This document shows, one piece after another, positions 41,901 to 49,791 of a stretch of 64,000 bases of DNA. The notes beneath the pieces are model-generated. The model saw only the letters and a program-made list of their open reading frames with translations. It made no database searches and had not been told where the DNA came from. The translations under genes were made by a program, and so were the position numbers. The stretch is from Alphaproteobacteria bacterium (GTDB lineage Bacteria > Pseudomonadota > Alphaproteobacteria > Rhizobiales > Aestuariivirgaceae): positions 1 through 64,000 of the forward strand of contig JAGWTZ010000001.1 of the NCBI GenBank assembly GCA_028868695.1. The letters are read 5' to 3'. Position 1 is the first letter of the stretch. Every line of letters begins with the position of its first letter.

Positions 41901-42194
41901 CGCCGTCACCATCACCTTGTCGTCGCGCGTCTGGGAATAGACATGCTCCACGCCGTCAATGCTCTTGATCAGCGTTTCGAGGGGTTCGGTCACCAGCTTC
42001 ACGGCGTCATCGGCGCGCAGGCCATCGGCCTGCACATAGATGTCGACCATGGGAACCGAGATCTGCGGCTCTTCCTCGCGCGGCAGGGTTTGCAGCGCCA
42101 CGATGCCAACGATAAAGGCCGCCAGCAGGAACAGCGGTGTCAAGGGAGAGGTGATGAAACGGCGGGTCAGCCCGCCCGCAATGCCCAGCTTCAT
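39000..42194 (-). CDS. RND-family efflux pump, inner-membrane permease
   Basis: A 1,064-residue proton-driven transporter with 12 predicted membrane helices and two large periplasmic loops. The TM4 proton-relay pair is present in FSIGILVDDAIVVIENIARH, and the N-terminal TLPREEEPQISVPMV is typical of the HAE1/CzcA superfamily. The Asp-Asp pair favours an HAE1-like pump (organic substrates) over a heavy-metal pump. The adaptor gene ends at its start codon (ATGA overlap). No outer-membrane channel gene is adjacent. Co-regulation with sqr suggests export of a sulfur-related or quinone-related toxic compound, which is inference. Confidence 0.9.
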   Translation of the reverse strand: MKLGIAGGLTRRFITSPLTPLFLLAAFIVGIVALQTLPREEEPQISVPMVDIYVQADGLRADDAVKLVTEPLETLIKSIDGVEHVYSQTRDDKVMVTARFFVGTNADAAILRVHEKIRANMNRIPVGIPEPLIVGRGIDDVAIAVLTLAPKPESADHWTPEGLTRVARELQTELAKVEDVGLTYLVGEQNEEIRVAPNPEKLALYGITLQQLSAKVSGANRSFEAGQVRENGLQISLKAGQTLQTPEEIGNILLTTRDGRPVYVRDVAEVRMASSANEWRVSDVVKDGAGVKALPAVSLAVAKRAGSNAVVISGRIMQRLDQVKGQIVPQDLEVKVTRNYGETANEKANELLFHLGLATVSIVLLVALAIGIREALVVAIVIPTTILLTLFASRIMGYTLNRVSLFALIFSIGILVDDAIVVIENIARHWSMKDSRSRTQAAIDAVAEVGNPTIVATLTVVAALLPMLFVSGLMGPYMSPIPANASAAMIFSFFVAVIVTPWLMIKLGGKGHDDAAGHAHGAADGGALGRMYLRVARPVLASRARAWLFLALVGLATVGSLGLFYSKSVTVKLLPFDNKSDLQIVVDLPRGSSVEDTNRVLQQAAAKAAGIAEVQFIQTYAGTAAPFNFNGLVRHYYVRSAPEMGDVQVTLVPKGERKRSSHEVALELRKLLDQMDVPKGTAIKTAEPPPGPPVLATLLAEIYGPTEEARRATAAKVREAFATVPFIVDIDDSYGRQMPVTRIAIDQDNLEYNKVEERDVYDTLQSLYAHSVLGYSHRGEGRQPIALTMALDTSAKQVDEKALATPVPANALPGGRGVVELGDVVSVKHEMSSFPIFRHNGRSAEMVTAELAGAFEAPIYGMIEVNRALDKVDWTGLQRPEILLHGQPQDETKSALLWDGEWEVTWVTFRDMGAAFMVALLGIYILVVAQFGSFKLPLVILTPVPLTLIGIMLGHWLFGAPFSATSMIGFIALAGIIVRNSILLVDFIRGAQGSGRPLKDVLLEAGAIRFKPILLTAIAAMIGAVVILSDPIFQGLAISLLFGLASSTALTVLVIPAIYLVLRK

Positions 42195-43201
42195 GGCGTG
42201 ATCACCTTGTCCCCGGCCTTCAGGCCGGAAAGAATTTCAACCAGCTTGCCGTCCGGCCCTTCCAGGCTCTCCCCGGCAATCACCGCCACGTCTTGCGGAC
42301 CGGCGCTGCCCGCTACCTGCACGAAATCAACCCCATGCCGCAGCGAAACGGCCGCGGCCGGCACGGCGATCACCTCGCGCTGGCCAACTGAAAGCCAAAC
42401 CCGCGTGCGCTCGCCCACGAAATAATCGCCAAGCCCGTCCACCTCCACATCGGCCAGCACATGGCCGGAATCGAGCTCAGGATAAACCTTCACGATCTTG
42501 CCCTTGCGCGCGCTGGCGATGTCCAGCTGCTCTTGCGCAAAGCCGCGCGCCCCCACCAGCACCGTGTCGCCCAGCGCCACTGCTGCGGCGTGCCGCTCCG
42601 GCAGCGAAAGGCGAAGGTAATAGCCGCCGCCGGCAATGCGCGCGATCGTTTCGCCCGGCATGGCCACGCTGCCTTTGGTTACAGGCACGCTCAACACCCG
42701 CCCCGGCGCCGGGGCCAGCACCTGGCCTTCCGTGCCCTGCTGCAGGATCACCGCGCGGTCGGCCTCGGCCGCCGTCACCTGGCTGGTCAGCACATTCACT
42801 TGCGTTTGCAGCCCGTCCACCTGTGTCTTGGCAATGGTGCCGGAGGCCACCAGCGCCAGCCCGCGCTTCAATTCGGTTTGGGCGTTGTCCAGCTGCGCAT
42901 GCAGCTCCTTCAGATGCGCGTCCATGGCCTGCAGGTGCAGCGCCAGCTTGTCGTCAACCACCGTGGCGATCACATCGCCCGCCTTCACCGATGCGCCTTC
43001 CTCAACGCCCAGTTCCATGATCGTGCCGCCAATGCGCGCCCGCGCCACTGCCAGGTCGCGGCTCTCAACCTGCCCGAAGATCGATTTGTATTCGGTCTTG
43101 GCCACAGGCGCGATCACCACTTCCCCGGCCAGCGCGGGCGGGGCCGCAAGGCCAAGAAGCAGGGGCAGGGCGGCGGCGAAACGGGCAGGAAGCATGGGCA
43201 A
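42191..43201 (-). CDS. RND efflux pump periplasmic adaptor subunit
   Basis: A 336-residue membrane-fusion protein with a signal peptide (cleaved near PALAG), a lipoyl/barrel-sandwich domain split around a coiled-coil hairpin (about residues 85-165, HLQAMDAHLKELHAQLDNAQ), and a beta-barrel and membrane-proximal domain (VWLSVGQREVIAVPAAAV). It links the RND permease to an outer-membrane channel. It is the first gene of the two-gene operon and has an operator-like AT-rich motif 42 bases upstream. Confidence 0.9.
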   Translation of the reverse strand: MPMLPARFAAALPLLLGLAAPPALAGEVVIAPVAKTEYKSIFGQVESRDLAVARARIGGTIMELGVEEGASVKAGDVIATVVDDKLALHLQAMDAHLKELHAQLDNAQTELKRGLALVASGTIAKTQVDGLQTQVNVLTSQVTAAEADRAVILQQGTEGQVLAPAPGRVLSVPVTKGSVAMPGETIARIAGGGYYLRLSLPERHAAAVALGDTVLVGARGFAQEQLDIASARKGKIVKVYPELDSGHVLADVEVDGLGDYFVGERTRVWLSVGQREVIAVPAAAVSLRHGVDFVQVAGSAGPQDVAVIAGESLEGPDGKLVEILSGLKAGDKVITP

Positions 43202-43242
43202 ATCCTCAAGATGTGCTCCGCGGTGGCGGAAACCTGCCGCCT

Positions 43243-43267
43243 ATATATTAGAAAATGCGAATATATC
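43243..43267. promoter_or_regulatory. Candidate SqrR/BigR-like operator upstream of the RND operon
   Basis: ATTAGAAAATGCGAATATAT sits 42 bases upstream of the adaptor ATG. It contains ATTA-N8-GAAT, close to the ATTC-N8-GAAT pattern described for SqrR. It shares 13 bases with the site before the arsR-type gene and 11 bases (GAATATATCAA) with the site before sqr. Confidence 0.65.
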
Positions 43268-43334
43268 AAGGCCCGTGAGGCGCGGCATCATGGCCTGTCC
43301 ACATGCAATGCGGGATCAAGCCACCCGCCTCAGC

Positions 43335-43369
43335 AAAAAGCCCCGGCGGCTTGGTGGCCACCGGGGCTT
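43335..43369 (-). terminator. Rho-independent terminator of the nucleoside transporter operon
   Basis: On the minus strand AAGCCCCGG and CCGGGGCTT form a 9-base-pair stem (43361-43369 against 43338-43346) followed by a run of T. It starts about 25 bases after the stop codon of the binding-protein gene. Confidence 0.85.
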
Positions 43370-43393
43370 CGCAATTTGCAGTCGTATCAGGCG

Positions 43394-44476
43394 TTACTTG
43401 GCGCCTTCAACGCCCTTCACATACCAGTCGATGGTGGCCAGCTTGTCGTCGGTCAGCTTCTCACCCTTCTTCACCTTCTCCGCGCCGGATTGGTCGGAGA
43501 TCGGGCCGGCGAACACGTCATAGCTGCCGTCCTTCCAGCCAGCCTGGATCTTGTCGGCGGCGGCGGCCACTTCCTTGGGCAGGCTCTTGTTATAAGGCGA
43601 GATCACCACGGTGCCTTCCTTGAAGCCCCACCAGGTGTCGGTGGATTTCCAGGTGCCTTCAACCACTGCCTTGGCGCGCGAGGTGTAATACGGGCCCCAG
43701 ATGTCTTCGATGGCGGTGAGATGCGCATTCGGCGCAAAGCGCGACATGTCGGCGCCCTGGCCAAAGCCAAACAGCTTCTTCTGTTCGCAAACCTGCAGAA
43801 CGGCCGGGCTGTCAGTGTGCGAGGTGATCACGTCGCAGCCCAGGTTGGCCAGCGTTTCGGTGGCGGCGGCTTCCTTGGCGGGGTCGAACCACGAGTCGAT
43901 CATGATCAGCTTGACCTTCACCTTCGGGTTCACGGCCTGCGCCGCCAGCGCGAACGAGTTCACGCCCAGCACAACTTCCGGAACCTTGAACGAGCCGAGA
44001 TAGCCGATCGTGCCGGTCTTGGTCATCATGCCGGCAATGGTGCCCAGCACCGAGCGGCCTTCATGGAAGCGCGAGTTGTAGGTGGCAAGGTTGTCGGCGC
44101 GCTTGTAGCCGGTGCAATGCTCGAACTTGATGTCCGGGAATTCCTTGGCCAGCTGCACCGTCTGGTCCATGTAGCCATAGGAGGTCGTGAAGATCAGCTT
44201 GTGGCCCTGCTGGGCCAGGTCGCGCAGCACGGGCAGGGCGCTGGCGTCTTCCTTGACGTTCTCGACATAGTCGCCCACCACCTTGCCGCCCAGCGCGTCC
44301 ACCATGGCCTTGCGGCCCTTTTCATGCGCCCAGGTCCAGCCGAAGTCGCCGATCGGGCCGAGATAGATGAAGCCCACCTTCAGGGCGTCCGCGGCGCGGC
44401 CGTTGGCGCCCATCATGGGCAGGGCCACACTGGCCGTTGCCACCTTGAGCAGGTTGCGTCTGGAAAGATTCGCCAT
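43394..44476 (-). CDS. BMP-family ABC transporter substrate-binding protein
   Basis: A 360-residue periplasmic protein of the basic-membrane-protein/Med family, which binds nucleosides. A twin-arginine-type signal (SRRNLLKVATASVALPMMG) opens the protein. The ligand-binding folds include VGFIYLGPIGDFGWTWAHEK, the IFTTSYGYMDQT loop and DVITSHTDSPAVLQ. A strong ribosome-binding site, AAGGAGAC, precedes the ATG. It is the last gene of a four-gene operon with two permeases and an ATPase. The terminator follows directly. Confidence 0.9.
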   Translation of the reverse strand: MANLSRRNLLKVATASVALPMMGANGRAADALKVGFIYLGPIGDFGWTWAHEKGRKAMVDALGGKVVGDYVENVKEDASALPVLRDLAQQGHKLIFTTSYGYMDQTVQLAKEFPDIKFEHCTGYKRADNLATYNSRFHEGRSVLGTIAGMMTKTGTIGYLGSFKVPEVVLGVNSFALAAQAVNPKVKVKLIMIDSWFDPAKEAAATETLANLGCDVITSHTDSPAVLQVCEQKKLFGFGQGADMSRFAPNAHLTAIEDIWGPYYTSRAKAVVEGTWKSTDTWWGFKEGTVVISPYNKSLPKEVAAAADKIQAGWKDGSYDVFAGPISDQSGAEKVKKGEKLTDDKLATIDWYVKGVEGAK

Positions 44477-44517
44477 ATTAGTCTCCTTGTTGATGCCTAA
44501 TTGCTAAAACCCAAAAC

Positions 44518-45441
44518 TCATTCACCTGGCATGAAAGGCTTGCCGAGACAGGCGGGCGCTTCGCTGCCTGTCCGCTCGCGCGCTGATATCAATGCCAACA
44601 CCAGCACCGCCATCAGATAGGGCATCGAGGCCCAGAACTGCGACGGCAGAAACGAAAACCCCGATGCCTTCGCATAGAGTTCCAATGTCATGAGTACACC
44701 AAAGAAATACGCTCCTGTCAAAAGCCGGCCCGGCTTCCATGAGGCGAAAACCACCAGTGCCAATGCAATCCAGCCGCGTCCCGCCGTCATCTGCTCGGCC
44801 CACATCGGGGTGATCACCAGCGAGAAATAGCTGCCGGCAATGCCCGCCATCGCCCCGCCAAAGGCAATGGCGGCATAGCGGATGCCGATCACCGAATAGC
44901 CGATGGAATGGGCCGAAAGGTCATTCTCGCCCACCGCCCGCAAGACCAGGCCCCAGCGCGTTGATTTCAGGAACCACGCCACCACCATCACCATGATGAG
45001 GGCGAGATAGACAATCGGGCTGTGCCCGAAGATCAGCCGCCAGAACGGGTCGCGCGCCAGCTCCTCGGGGAAGATCGAGGTGAAGGGCGGCACGATCATG
45101 CCCACAAACCCGGCGCCAATCAGCGTCGAAAGGCCGATGCCGAAAATCGCCAGCGCCAGCCCGGTCGCCACCTGGTTGGCCCCGAAGGTGAGAACCAGAA
45201 CGCCAAACACCAGCGCCGAGGCCGCCCCCGCCGCCGCCGCGGCCAGAATGCCAAGCCACGGGTTGAAGGTGGTGAAGGCCACGGCAAAGCCGGTGACAGC
45301 CCCCACCAGCATCATGCCCTCAACACCCAGGTTGAGAACGCCGCTCTTTTCCACCACCAGCTCGCCCGTGGCCGCCAGTAGGATGGGCGTGGTGATGCCA
45401 ATGGTCGTCACCAAAGCCGAAATGATCAGGTCCATGCTCAT
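44518..45441 (-). CDS. Nucleoside-type ABC transporter permease (second subunit)
   Basis: A 307-residue inner-membrane permease of the branched-chain amino acid/BMP-linked type (NupQ/YufQ-like), with about eight to nine hydrophobic helices. It has the conserved GELVVEKSGVLNLGVEGMML near the N-terminus and the cytoplasmic coupling region STRWGLVLRAVGENDLSAHS. The start at 45441 (MSMDLIIS) overlaps the stop of the first permease gene (ATGA). Confidence 0.9.
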   Translation of the reverse strand: MSMDLIISALVTTIGITTPILLAATGELVVEKSGVLNLGVEGMMLVGAVTGFAVAFTTFNPWLGILAAAAAGAASALVFGVLVLTFGANQVATGLALAIFGIGLSTLIGAGFVGMIVPPFTSIFPEELARDPFWRLIFGHSPIVYLALIMVMVVAWFLKSTRWGLVLRAVGENDLSAHSIGYSVIGIRYAAIAFGGAMAGIAGSYFSLVITPMWAEQMTAGRGWIALALVVFASWKPGRLLTGAYFFGVLMTLELYAKASGFSFLPSQFWASMPYLMAVLVLALISARERTGSEAPACLGKPFMPGE

Positions 45442-46523
45442 GCCGCCGCTCCCGCCTTGGAGGCTGAGTGAACAATCTTGATGCGGTAGCGCACCAGCAC
45501 ATCGCCCGCCAGAATGAGGAACAGCATCAGTGCCTGGAAAATCCCGCCCGAGGCGCTTGGCACATGCACCACCGTTTGCGCCACCTGCCCGCCCACCGAG
45601 GTGATGGCCAGCACAAAGCCCGCAATGAAAATGCCAATGGGGTGCAGCCGCCCGAGGAAGGAAACGATGATCGCCGTGAAGCCATAGCCCGAGGGAAAGC
45701 CAAGGTTCAGCTGCCCCAGCTGGCTGGTGGCCTCCAGAATGCCAGCAAGGCCAGCCATGCCGCCCGAGATCAGCAGCGTGGACCACACTGTGCGCTTGGC
45801 ATTGAAGCCGCCATAGCGCGCCGCCTGCGGGGCCGCCCCGCTCACCCGCACGTCAAAGCCATAGATCGAGCGCTTCATCGCCACCCAGAACACGAAAGTC
45901 AGCACTATGGCGAACACCAGCCCCGGCGGCACATAGGTGCCGGGCAGGGCGCGCGGCAGAAGCTGCGCATCGGTGAAGGCCGCCGTCTGCGGGAAGTTGT
46001 GGCCATTGGGGTCTTTCCACGGCCCGTCGATGAGATAGCTCAACAGCTGCAGCGACACATAAACCAGCATCAGGCTGGAAAGCACTTCATTCACGTTATA
46101 GCGCGTCTTCAGCCAGGCCGGCAGCGCCGCCCACAGCGCCCCGCCGATGATGCCTGCCAGCAGCATCGGCACGATGATCCAGTGGCTGGTCACATCCGGC
46201 GTGAGATAGGCCACGAAGGCCCCGCCCAGTGCGCCGGCGATATATTGCCCCTCCGCGCCGATGTTCCAGATTTTCGCGGTGTTGCCCAGCGCCAGCCCCA
46301 GCGCGATGATGATCAGCGGTGCCGCCTTGGTGGCCACATCCTGCCACTTGTAGGAGGCCAGAACCGGCGTGAAGAAGAATTGCTTGATGGTTTCCTGCCC
46401 GTCATAGCCCAGCGCGTCGAACAGCAGCGCGCCCAGAACCATGGTCAGCAGCACCGCGCCCACCGGCGTGGCCAGCCGCATGAAATTGGAAGGCTCCGGC
46501 CGCTTCTCAAACCGTATGCGCAT
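45438..46523 (-). CDS. Nucleoside-type ABC transporter permease (first subunit)
   Basis: A 361-residue permease paralogous to its downstream partner (NupP/YufP-like). Diagnostic segments are LALGNTAKIWNIGAEGQYIA, YNVNEVLSSLMLVYVSLQLL and SGAAPQAARYGGFNAKRTVW, the last being the coupling loop. It begins 17 bases inside the 3' end of the ATPase gene and ends over the start of the second permease, so the transporter subunits are tightly coupled. Confidence 0.9.
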   Translation of the reverse strand: MRIRFEKRPEPSNFMRLATPVGAVLLTMVLGALLFDALGYDGQETIKQFFFTPVLASYKWQDVATKAAPLIIIALGLALGNTAKIWNIGAEGQYIAGALGGAFVAYLTPDVTSHWIIVPMLLAGIIGGALWAALPAWLKTRYNVNEVLSSLMLVYVSLQLLSYLIDGPWKDPNGHNFPQTAAFTDAQLLPRALPGTYVPPGLVFAIVLTFVFWVAMKRSIYGFDVRVSGAAPQAARYGGFNAKRTVWSTLLISGGMAGLAGILEATSQLGQLNLGFPSGYGFTAIIVSFLGRLHPIGIFIAGFVLAITSVGGQVAQTVVHVPSASGGIFQALMLFLILAGDVLVRYRIKIVHSASKAGAAA

Positions 46524-48093
46524 GCATGGCCTCCGTCATGTGAACTGTGGCCGCCGGGTCGCCATGCACGCCGCCCATCAGCAAGCCGATTTCCTCGATG
46601 GACACTTCGCCCACCTTCATCACTTTTGAAAGCTGGCCCAGGTTGATCACCGCCAGCGTGTCACACAGGCCCAGAAGCTCATCGAGATCCTGGCTGATCA
46701 CCACGATGGCCGAGCCCTTGGCCGCAAGGTCCACGATCGCCTGGCGGATCGCCGTGGCCGCACCCGCATCCACGCCCCAGGTGGGCTGGCTCACGATCAG
46801 CACGCCCGGCGCCTGCAGGATTTCCCGCCCCATGATGAACTTCTGCAAATTGCCGCCGGAAAGCGAGCCCGCCGTGGAAGAGGGCCCCCGCGCCTTCACC
46901 GCGAAGGATTGGATCACCTGGGCCGCAAAGCTGGTGGCCTTGCCGGAATTGACAAGCCCGTTGCTCGTCAGGTTCTGGCTCTGCCGCGCCGTCAGCACGG
47001 CATTGTCGGTGAGGCTGAATTCGCTCACCGCCGCATGGCCGTTGCGCTCCTCGGGAACCGCGCACAACCCAGCGAGGCGCCGCTGGCTGGGGTGCAGCTT
47101 GCCGATGGCCTTGCCCTGAAGGCTGATGGTTTCGGCGCTGGTGCTGGTGCGCTCGCCGCTCAGCGCGTCCAGCAATTCGTTCTGGCCATTGCCGGCCACG
47201 CCAGCAATGCCGAAGATTTCCCCGGCCCGCACCGTGAAGCTGATGTGCCGGAGAGCCACGCCGAAATCGCCCAGCTTGGCCAGCGACAAATCCGCCACCG
47301 TGAATTTCGCCGCGCCAAAGCTGCGGCTCGGCGCCTTGGAAACTTCCTTGAGGTTGGCGCCGATCATCAGCTCGGCCATGGCGCGCGAGGTCATCTGCCG
47401 CGGGTCACAGGTTGCCACCATCTTGCCGCCGCGCAGGATCGTCGCCGTCTCGCACAGCGCCACGATCTCATGCAGCTTGTGCGAGATGTAGAGGATGGAG
47501 CAGCCATCCGCGGCCAGCTTGCGCAGTGTCTCAAACAGCTGCTCGGCCTCCTGCGGGGTGAGAACCGAAGTGGGCTCATCCATGATCAGCAGCTTGGGCT
47601 TGAGCAGCAGCGCCCGCACGATTTCGATGCGCTGCCGCTCGCCCACGCTGAGCGTGGAGACAATGCGCTGCGGGTCCAGCTTCAGGCCATAGCTGTCCAG
47701 CACCCTCAGGATTTCCGCTTCCAGCTCGCGCTGCGGAATGGCGGCGTCAAGGCCAAGCGCGATGTTTTCAAGAACCGTCATCGCCTCAAACAGCGAGAAG
47801 TGCTGGAACACCATGCCGATGCCCAGCTTGCGCGCCGCCTTGGGGTTGCTCATCACGCAAGGCGCGCCATTCCAGGTGAAGCTGCCCGCATCCGGCTGCA
47901 TGATGCCATAGATCATCTTGACCAGCGTGGATTTGCCCGCGCCGTTTTCGCCCAGCAGCGCGTGGATCTCGCCGGGCATCACTTTCAGGCTGACATGGTC
48001 ATTGGCAAGCACGCCGGGGAACTGCTTGGTGATCCCCTTCAGCTCCAGCCGCGCCACGCCCGCCGCCGCCCCCTCATTGTTTTTTGGTGTCAT
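46507..48093 (-). CDS. Nucleoside-type ABC transporter ATP-binding protein
   Basis: A 528-residue protein with two fused ABC cassettes. Domain 1 has Walker A GENGAGKS, signature LSVGERQRIEIVRALL and Walker B LLIMDEPTS. Domain 2 has a degenerate P-loop (GVAGNGQNE), the signature SLSGGNLQKFIMGREI and LIVSQPTWGVD, where the Asp-Glu of Walker B is replaced. This asymmetric pattern is normal for YufO/RbsA-type ATPases. It is the first gene of the operon, facing the divergent deaminase genes across a 150-base promoter region. Confidence 0.92.
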   Translation of the reverse strand: MTPKNNEGAAAGVARLELKGITKQFPGVLANDHVSLKVMPGEIHALLGENGAGKSTLVKMIYGIMQPDAGSFTWNGAPCVMSNPKAARKLGIGMVFQHFSLFEAMTVLENIALGLDAAIPQRELEAEILRVLDSYGLKLDPQRIVSTLSVGERQRIEIVRALLLKPKLLIMDEPTSVLTPQEAEQLFETLRKLAADGCSILYISHKLHEIVALCETATILRGGKMVATCDPRQMTSRAMAELMIGANLKEVSKAPSRSFGAAKFTVADLSLAKLGDFGVALRHISFTVRAGEIFGIAGVAGNGQNELLDALSGERTSTSAETISLQGKAIGKLHPSQRRLAGLCAVPEERNGHAAVSEFSLTDNAVLTARQSQNLTSNGLVNSGKATSFAAQVIQSFAVKARGPSSTAGSLSGGNLQKFIMGREILQAPGVLIVSQPTWGVDAGAATAIRQAIVDLAAKGSAIVVISQDLDELLGLCDTLAVINLGQLSKVMKVGEVSIEEIGLLMGGVHGDPAATVHMTEAMHAHTV

Positions 48094-48243
48094 AATTTTT
48101 TGGACGTCTTCCTCGAAAGTGAACCTAAATCAGAACATGCTTGAGTTTCAAGTGCAAGCTGTGGCAGAGTTTTTCAACTGGATTTGTGCCTGCCCAATGC
48201 TTGTGCTGCACCTGCACAAAAGCCCGGCAAGATGGAGGTTTTG

Positions 48244-48747
48244 GTGTCAGTCAAGTGGCCCGGAGAAAAGCAGGATGAAGCGCTGCTGCGCAAGGCCTTT
48301 GATGTGGCGCGCCGCTCGCGCGAGGCGGGCGATCATCCATTTGGCTCGATTCTCGCCGATGCCGCGGGCAACCTGCTGATGGAGCAGGGCAACGGCTACA
48401 CCTCCGAGGGCCATGACCGCACCGCCCATGCCGAGCGCCTGCTCGCCTCGCGTGCGGCGCGCGCCTATGATCTCGCCTTTCTCGCCACCTGCACGCTCTA
48501 CACTTCGGCCGAGCCTTGCGCCATGTGCGCCGGCGCCATCTATTGGGCGGGCATCGGCCGCGTGGTCTATGGCCAGACCGAAAAGGCCCTGAAGGCCCAG
48601 ACCGGCGACCATGAGGAAAACCCAACCCTTGATCTGCCATGCGAGCATGTCTTCGCCGCCGGCCAGCGCCCCACTGTCGTCAAGGGCCCGATGCTGGAGG
48701 CCGAGGCCGCCAAGCTGCAGGAAGATTTCTGGGCCAAACGCACCTGA
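48244..48747 (+). CDS. Nucleoside/base deaminase, guanine deaminase-like
   Basis: A 167-residue Zn2+ enzyme of the cytidine-deaminase superfamily. Zinc ligands and the catalytic Glu lie in TAHAERLLA and SAEPCAMCAGAIYWAG; the latter wording, with YWA, is typical of bacterial guanine deaminases of the short type. The GTG at 48244 is chosen because GGAGG lies 5 bases upstream; an ATG at 48232 is in frame but lacks a ribosome-binding site. It precedes a second deaminase by 14 bases and faces the nucleoside ABC operon, which fits nucleobase salvage. Confidence 0.82.
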   Translation: MSVKWPGEKQDEALLRKAFDVARRSREAGDHPFGSILADAAGNLLMEQGNGYTSEGHDRTAHAERLLASRAARAYDLAFLATCTLYTSAEPCAMCAGAIYWAGIGRVVYGQTEKALKAQTGDHEENPTLDLPCEHVFAAGQRPTVVKGPMLEAEAAKLQEDFWAKRT

Positions 48748-48761
48748 CGGAGAACCAAGCG

Positions 48762-49211
48762 ATGCTCACCGAAACCGACAAGAAATTCCTGCGCCTTGCC
48801 TATGATGAGGCCAAGGCCGGCTTTGATGAGGGCGGCTGCCCCATCGGCTCGGTGCTGGCGCGCGGTGAAAAGCTGGTCAGCCAGGGCCGCAACCAGCGCG
48901 TCCAGGGCGGCGATCCCATCGCCCATGGCGAGATGGATGCGCTGCGCAAGGCCGGCCGCCAGAAAACCTACAAGGACACCACGCTCTACACCTCGCTCAG
49001 CCCCTGCATGATGTGCACCGGCACCATCATCCAGTTCGGCATCCCGCGCGTCGTTGTGGGCGAGAACACCACCTTCGGCGGCAATGAGGAGTTCCTGCGC
49101 TCGAAAGGCGTTGAGGTGATCATCGCCGATGACCCCGATTGCATCGCCCTGATGACGCGCTTCATCAAGGAAAAGCCAGCCCTCTGGGCCGAAGACATCG
49201 CCGAGGATTGA
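48762..49211 (+). CDS. Nucleoside deaminase resembling yeast-type cytosine deaminase
   Basis: A 149-residue Zn2+ deaminase. Motifs are IAHGEMDALRKAG and SLSPCMMCTGTIIQFGIPR, then GENTTFGGNEEFLRSKGVEV, which match the Fcy1-type cytosine deaminase (158 residues) more closely than TadA. Predicted reaction: cytosine to uracil or a related base. GGAG sits 8 bases before the ATG at 48762. It forms an operon with the guanine deaminase-like gene. Confidence 0.82.
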   Translation: MLTETDKKFLRLAYDEAKAGFDEGGCPIGSVLARGEKLVSQGRNQRVQGGDPIAHGEMDALRKAGRQKTYKDTTLYTSLSPCMMCTGTIIQFGIPRVVVGENTTFGGNEEFLRSKGVEVIIADDPDCIALMTRFIKEKPALWAEDIAED

Positions 49212-49269
49212 GCCAGCAAAGCGGCACCTCCCCTTCGCCTCCCTCCCCCGAGAAGCAAGTCATTGCCAC

Positions 49270-49405
49270 CCCTTCGCCTCCCTCCCCCTTGTGGGGAGGG
49301 ATTGAGGGTGGGGGTTGCTCCGCCCGTTCAACCTCAAAGCCAGCTCTATTCTGAAAACCTTCCAAACCCCCACCCCGTCCCTCCCCACAAGGGGGAGGGG
49401 GAAGC
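49270..49405. repeat. Large imperfect palindrome between genes
   Basis: CCTCCCCCTTGTGGGGAGGG around 49280 is mirrored by CCCTCCCCACAAGGGGGAGG around 49380, with inner arms GAGGGTGGGGGTT and AACCCCCACCCC. The whole forms a long stem-loop of roughly 135 bases. Palindromes of this C/G-rich type are dispersed in many Hyphomicrobiales genomes. It lies between convergent genes and may also end transcription. Confidence 0.65.
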
Positions 49406-49448
49406 TGGGCTGCTCATTCCCACAAGGGGCAGGGGAAAGTTTTCCCCC

Positions 49449-49763
49449 TCACCCCACCTGCACCATCACCACGCCGCCTTCCAGCTTGGCGGCGTAGGAG
49501 CCGAGGTTCTTGCAGGCTGGCGGGCTCTTGGCGGCGCCGGTGCGGATGTCGAACACGCCGGAATGTTTCGGGCATTCGATGTCGTAATCCATCACCAGCC
49601 CGTCCGCGAGGTGAACGGCCTCATGCGTGCAAAGCCCATCCGTGCAGAACACTTCATCGCTGGCCGAGCGGTAAACCGCATAGGTCTTGCCCGCGTGGTC
49701 AAAGCGTTTCACGCCCTCCTGCTCAATCTCGTCCAGCTTGCATGCACTCACCCAACCGCTCAT
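49449..49763 (-). CDS. Rieske-type [2Fe-2S] ferredoxin
   Basis: A 104-residue soluble Rieske protein with CTHEAVHLADG (Cys-X-His) and ECPKHSGVFDI (Cys-X2-His) ligand pairs. It lacks the disulfide-forming extra cysteines of respiratory Rieske proteins, so it is a ferredoxin-type electron donor. It is encoded 28 bases downstream of a membrane di-iron hydroxylase and probably feeds electrons to it. No reductase gene is adjacent. Confidence 0.9.
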   Translation of the reverse strand: MSGWVSACKLDEIEQEGVKRFDHAGKTYAVYRSASDEVFCTDGLCTHEAVHLADGLVMDYDIECPKHSGVFDIRTGAAKSPPACKNLGSYAAKLEGGVVMVQVG

Positions 49764-49791
49764 TCCATCTCTCCGTTCAAGTTTTAAGCCG

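Noticed and set aside
40635-42425. A 596-codon plus-strand open frame opposite the RND permease, and one of 679 codons at 42461-44500
   Set aside because: Both are antisense shadows rich in His, Gln and Arg, spanning gene boundaries of well-supported minus-strand genes.
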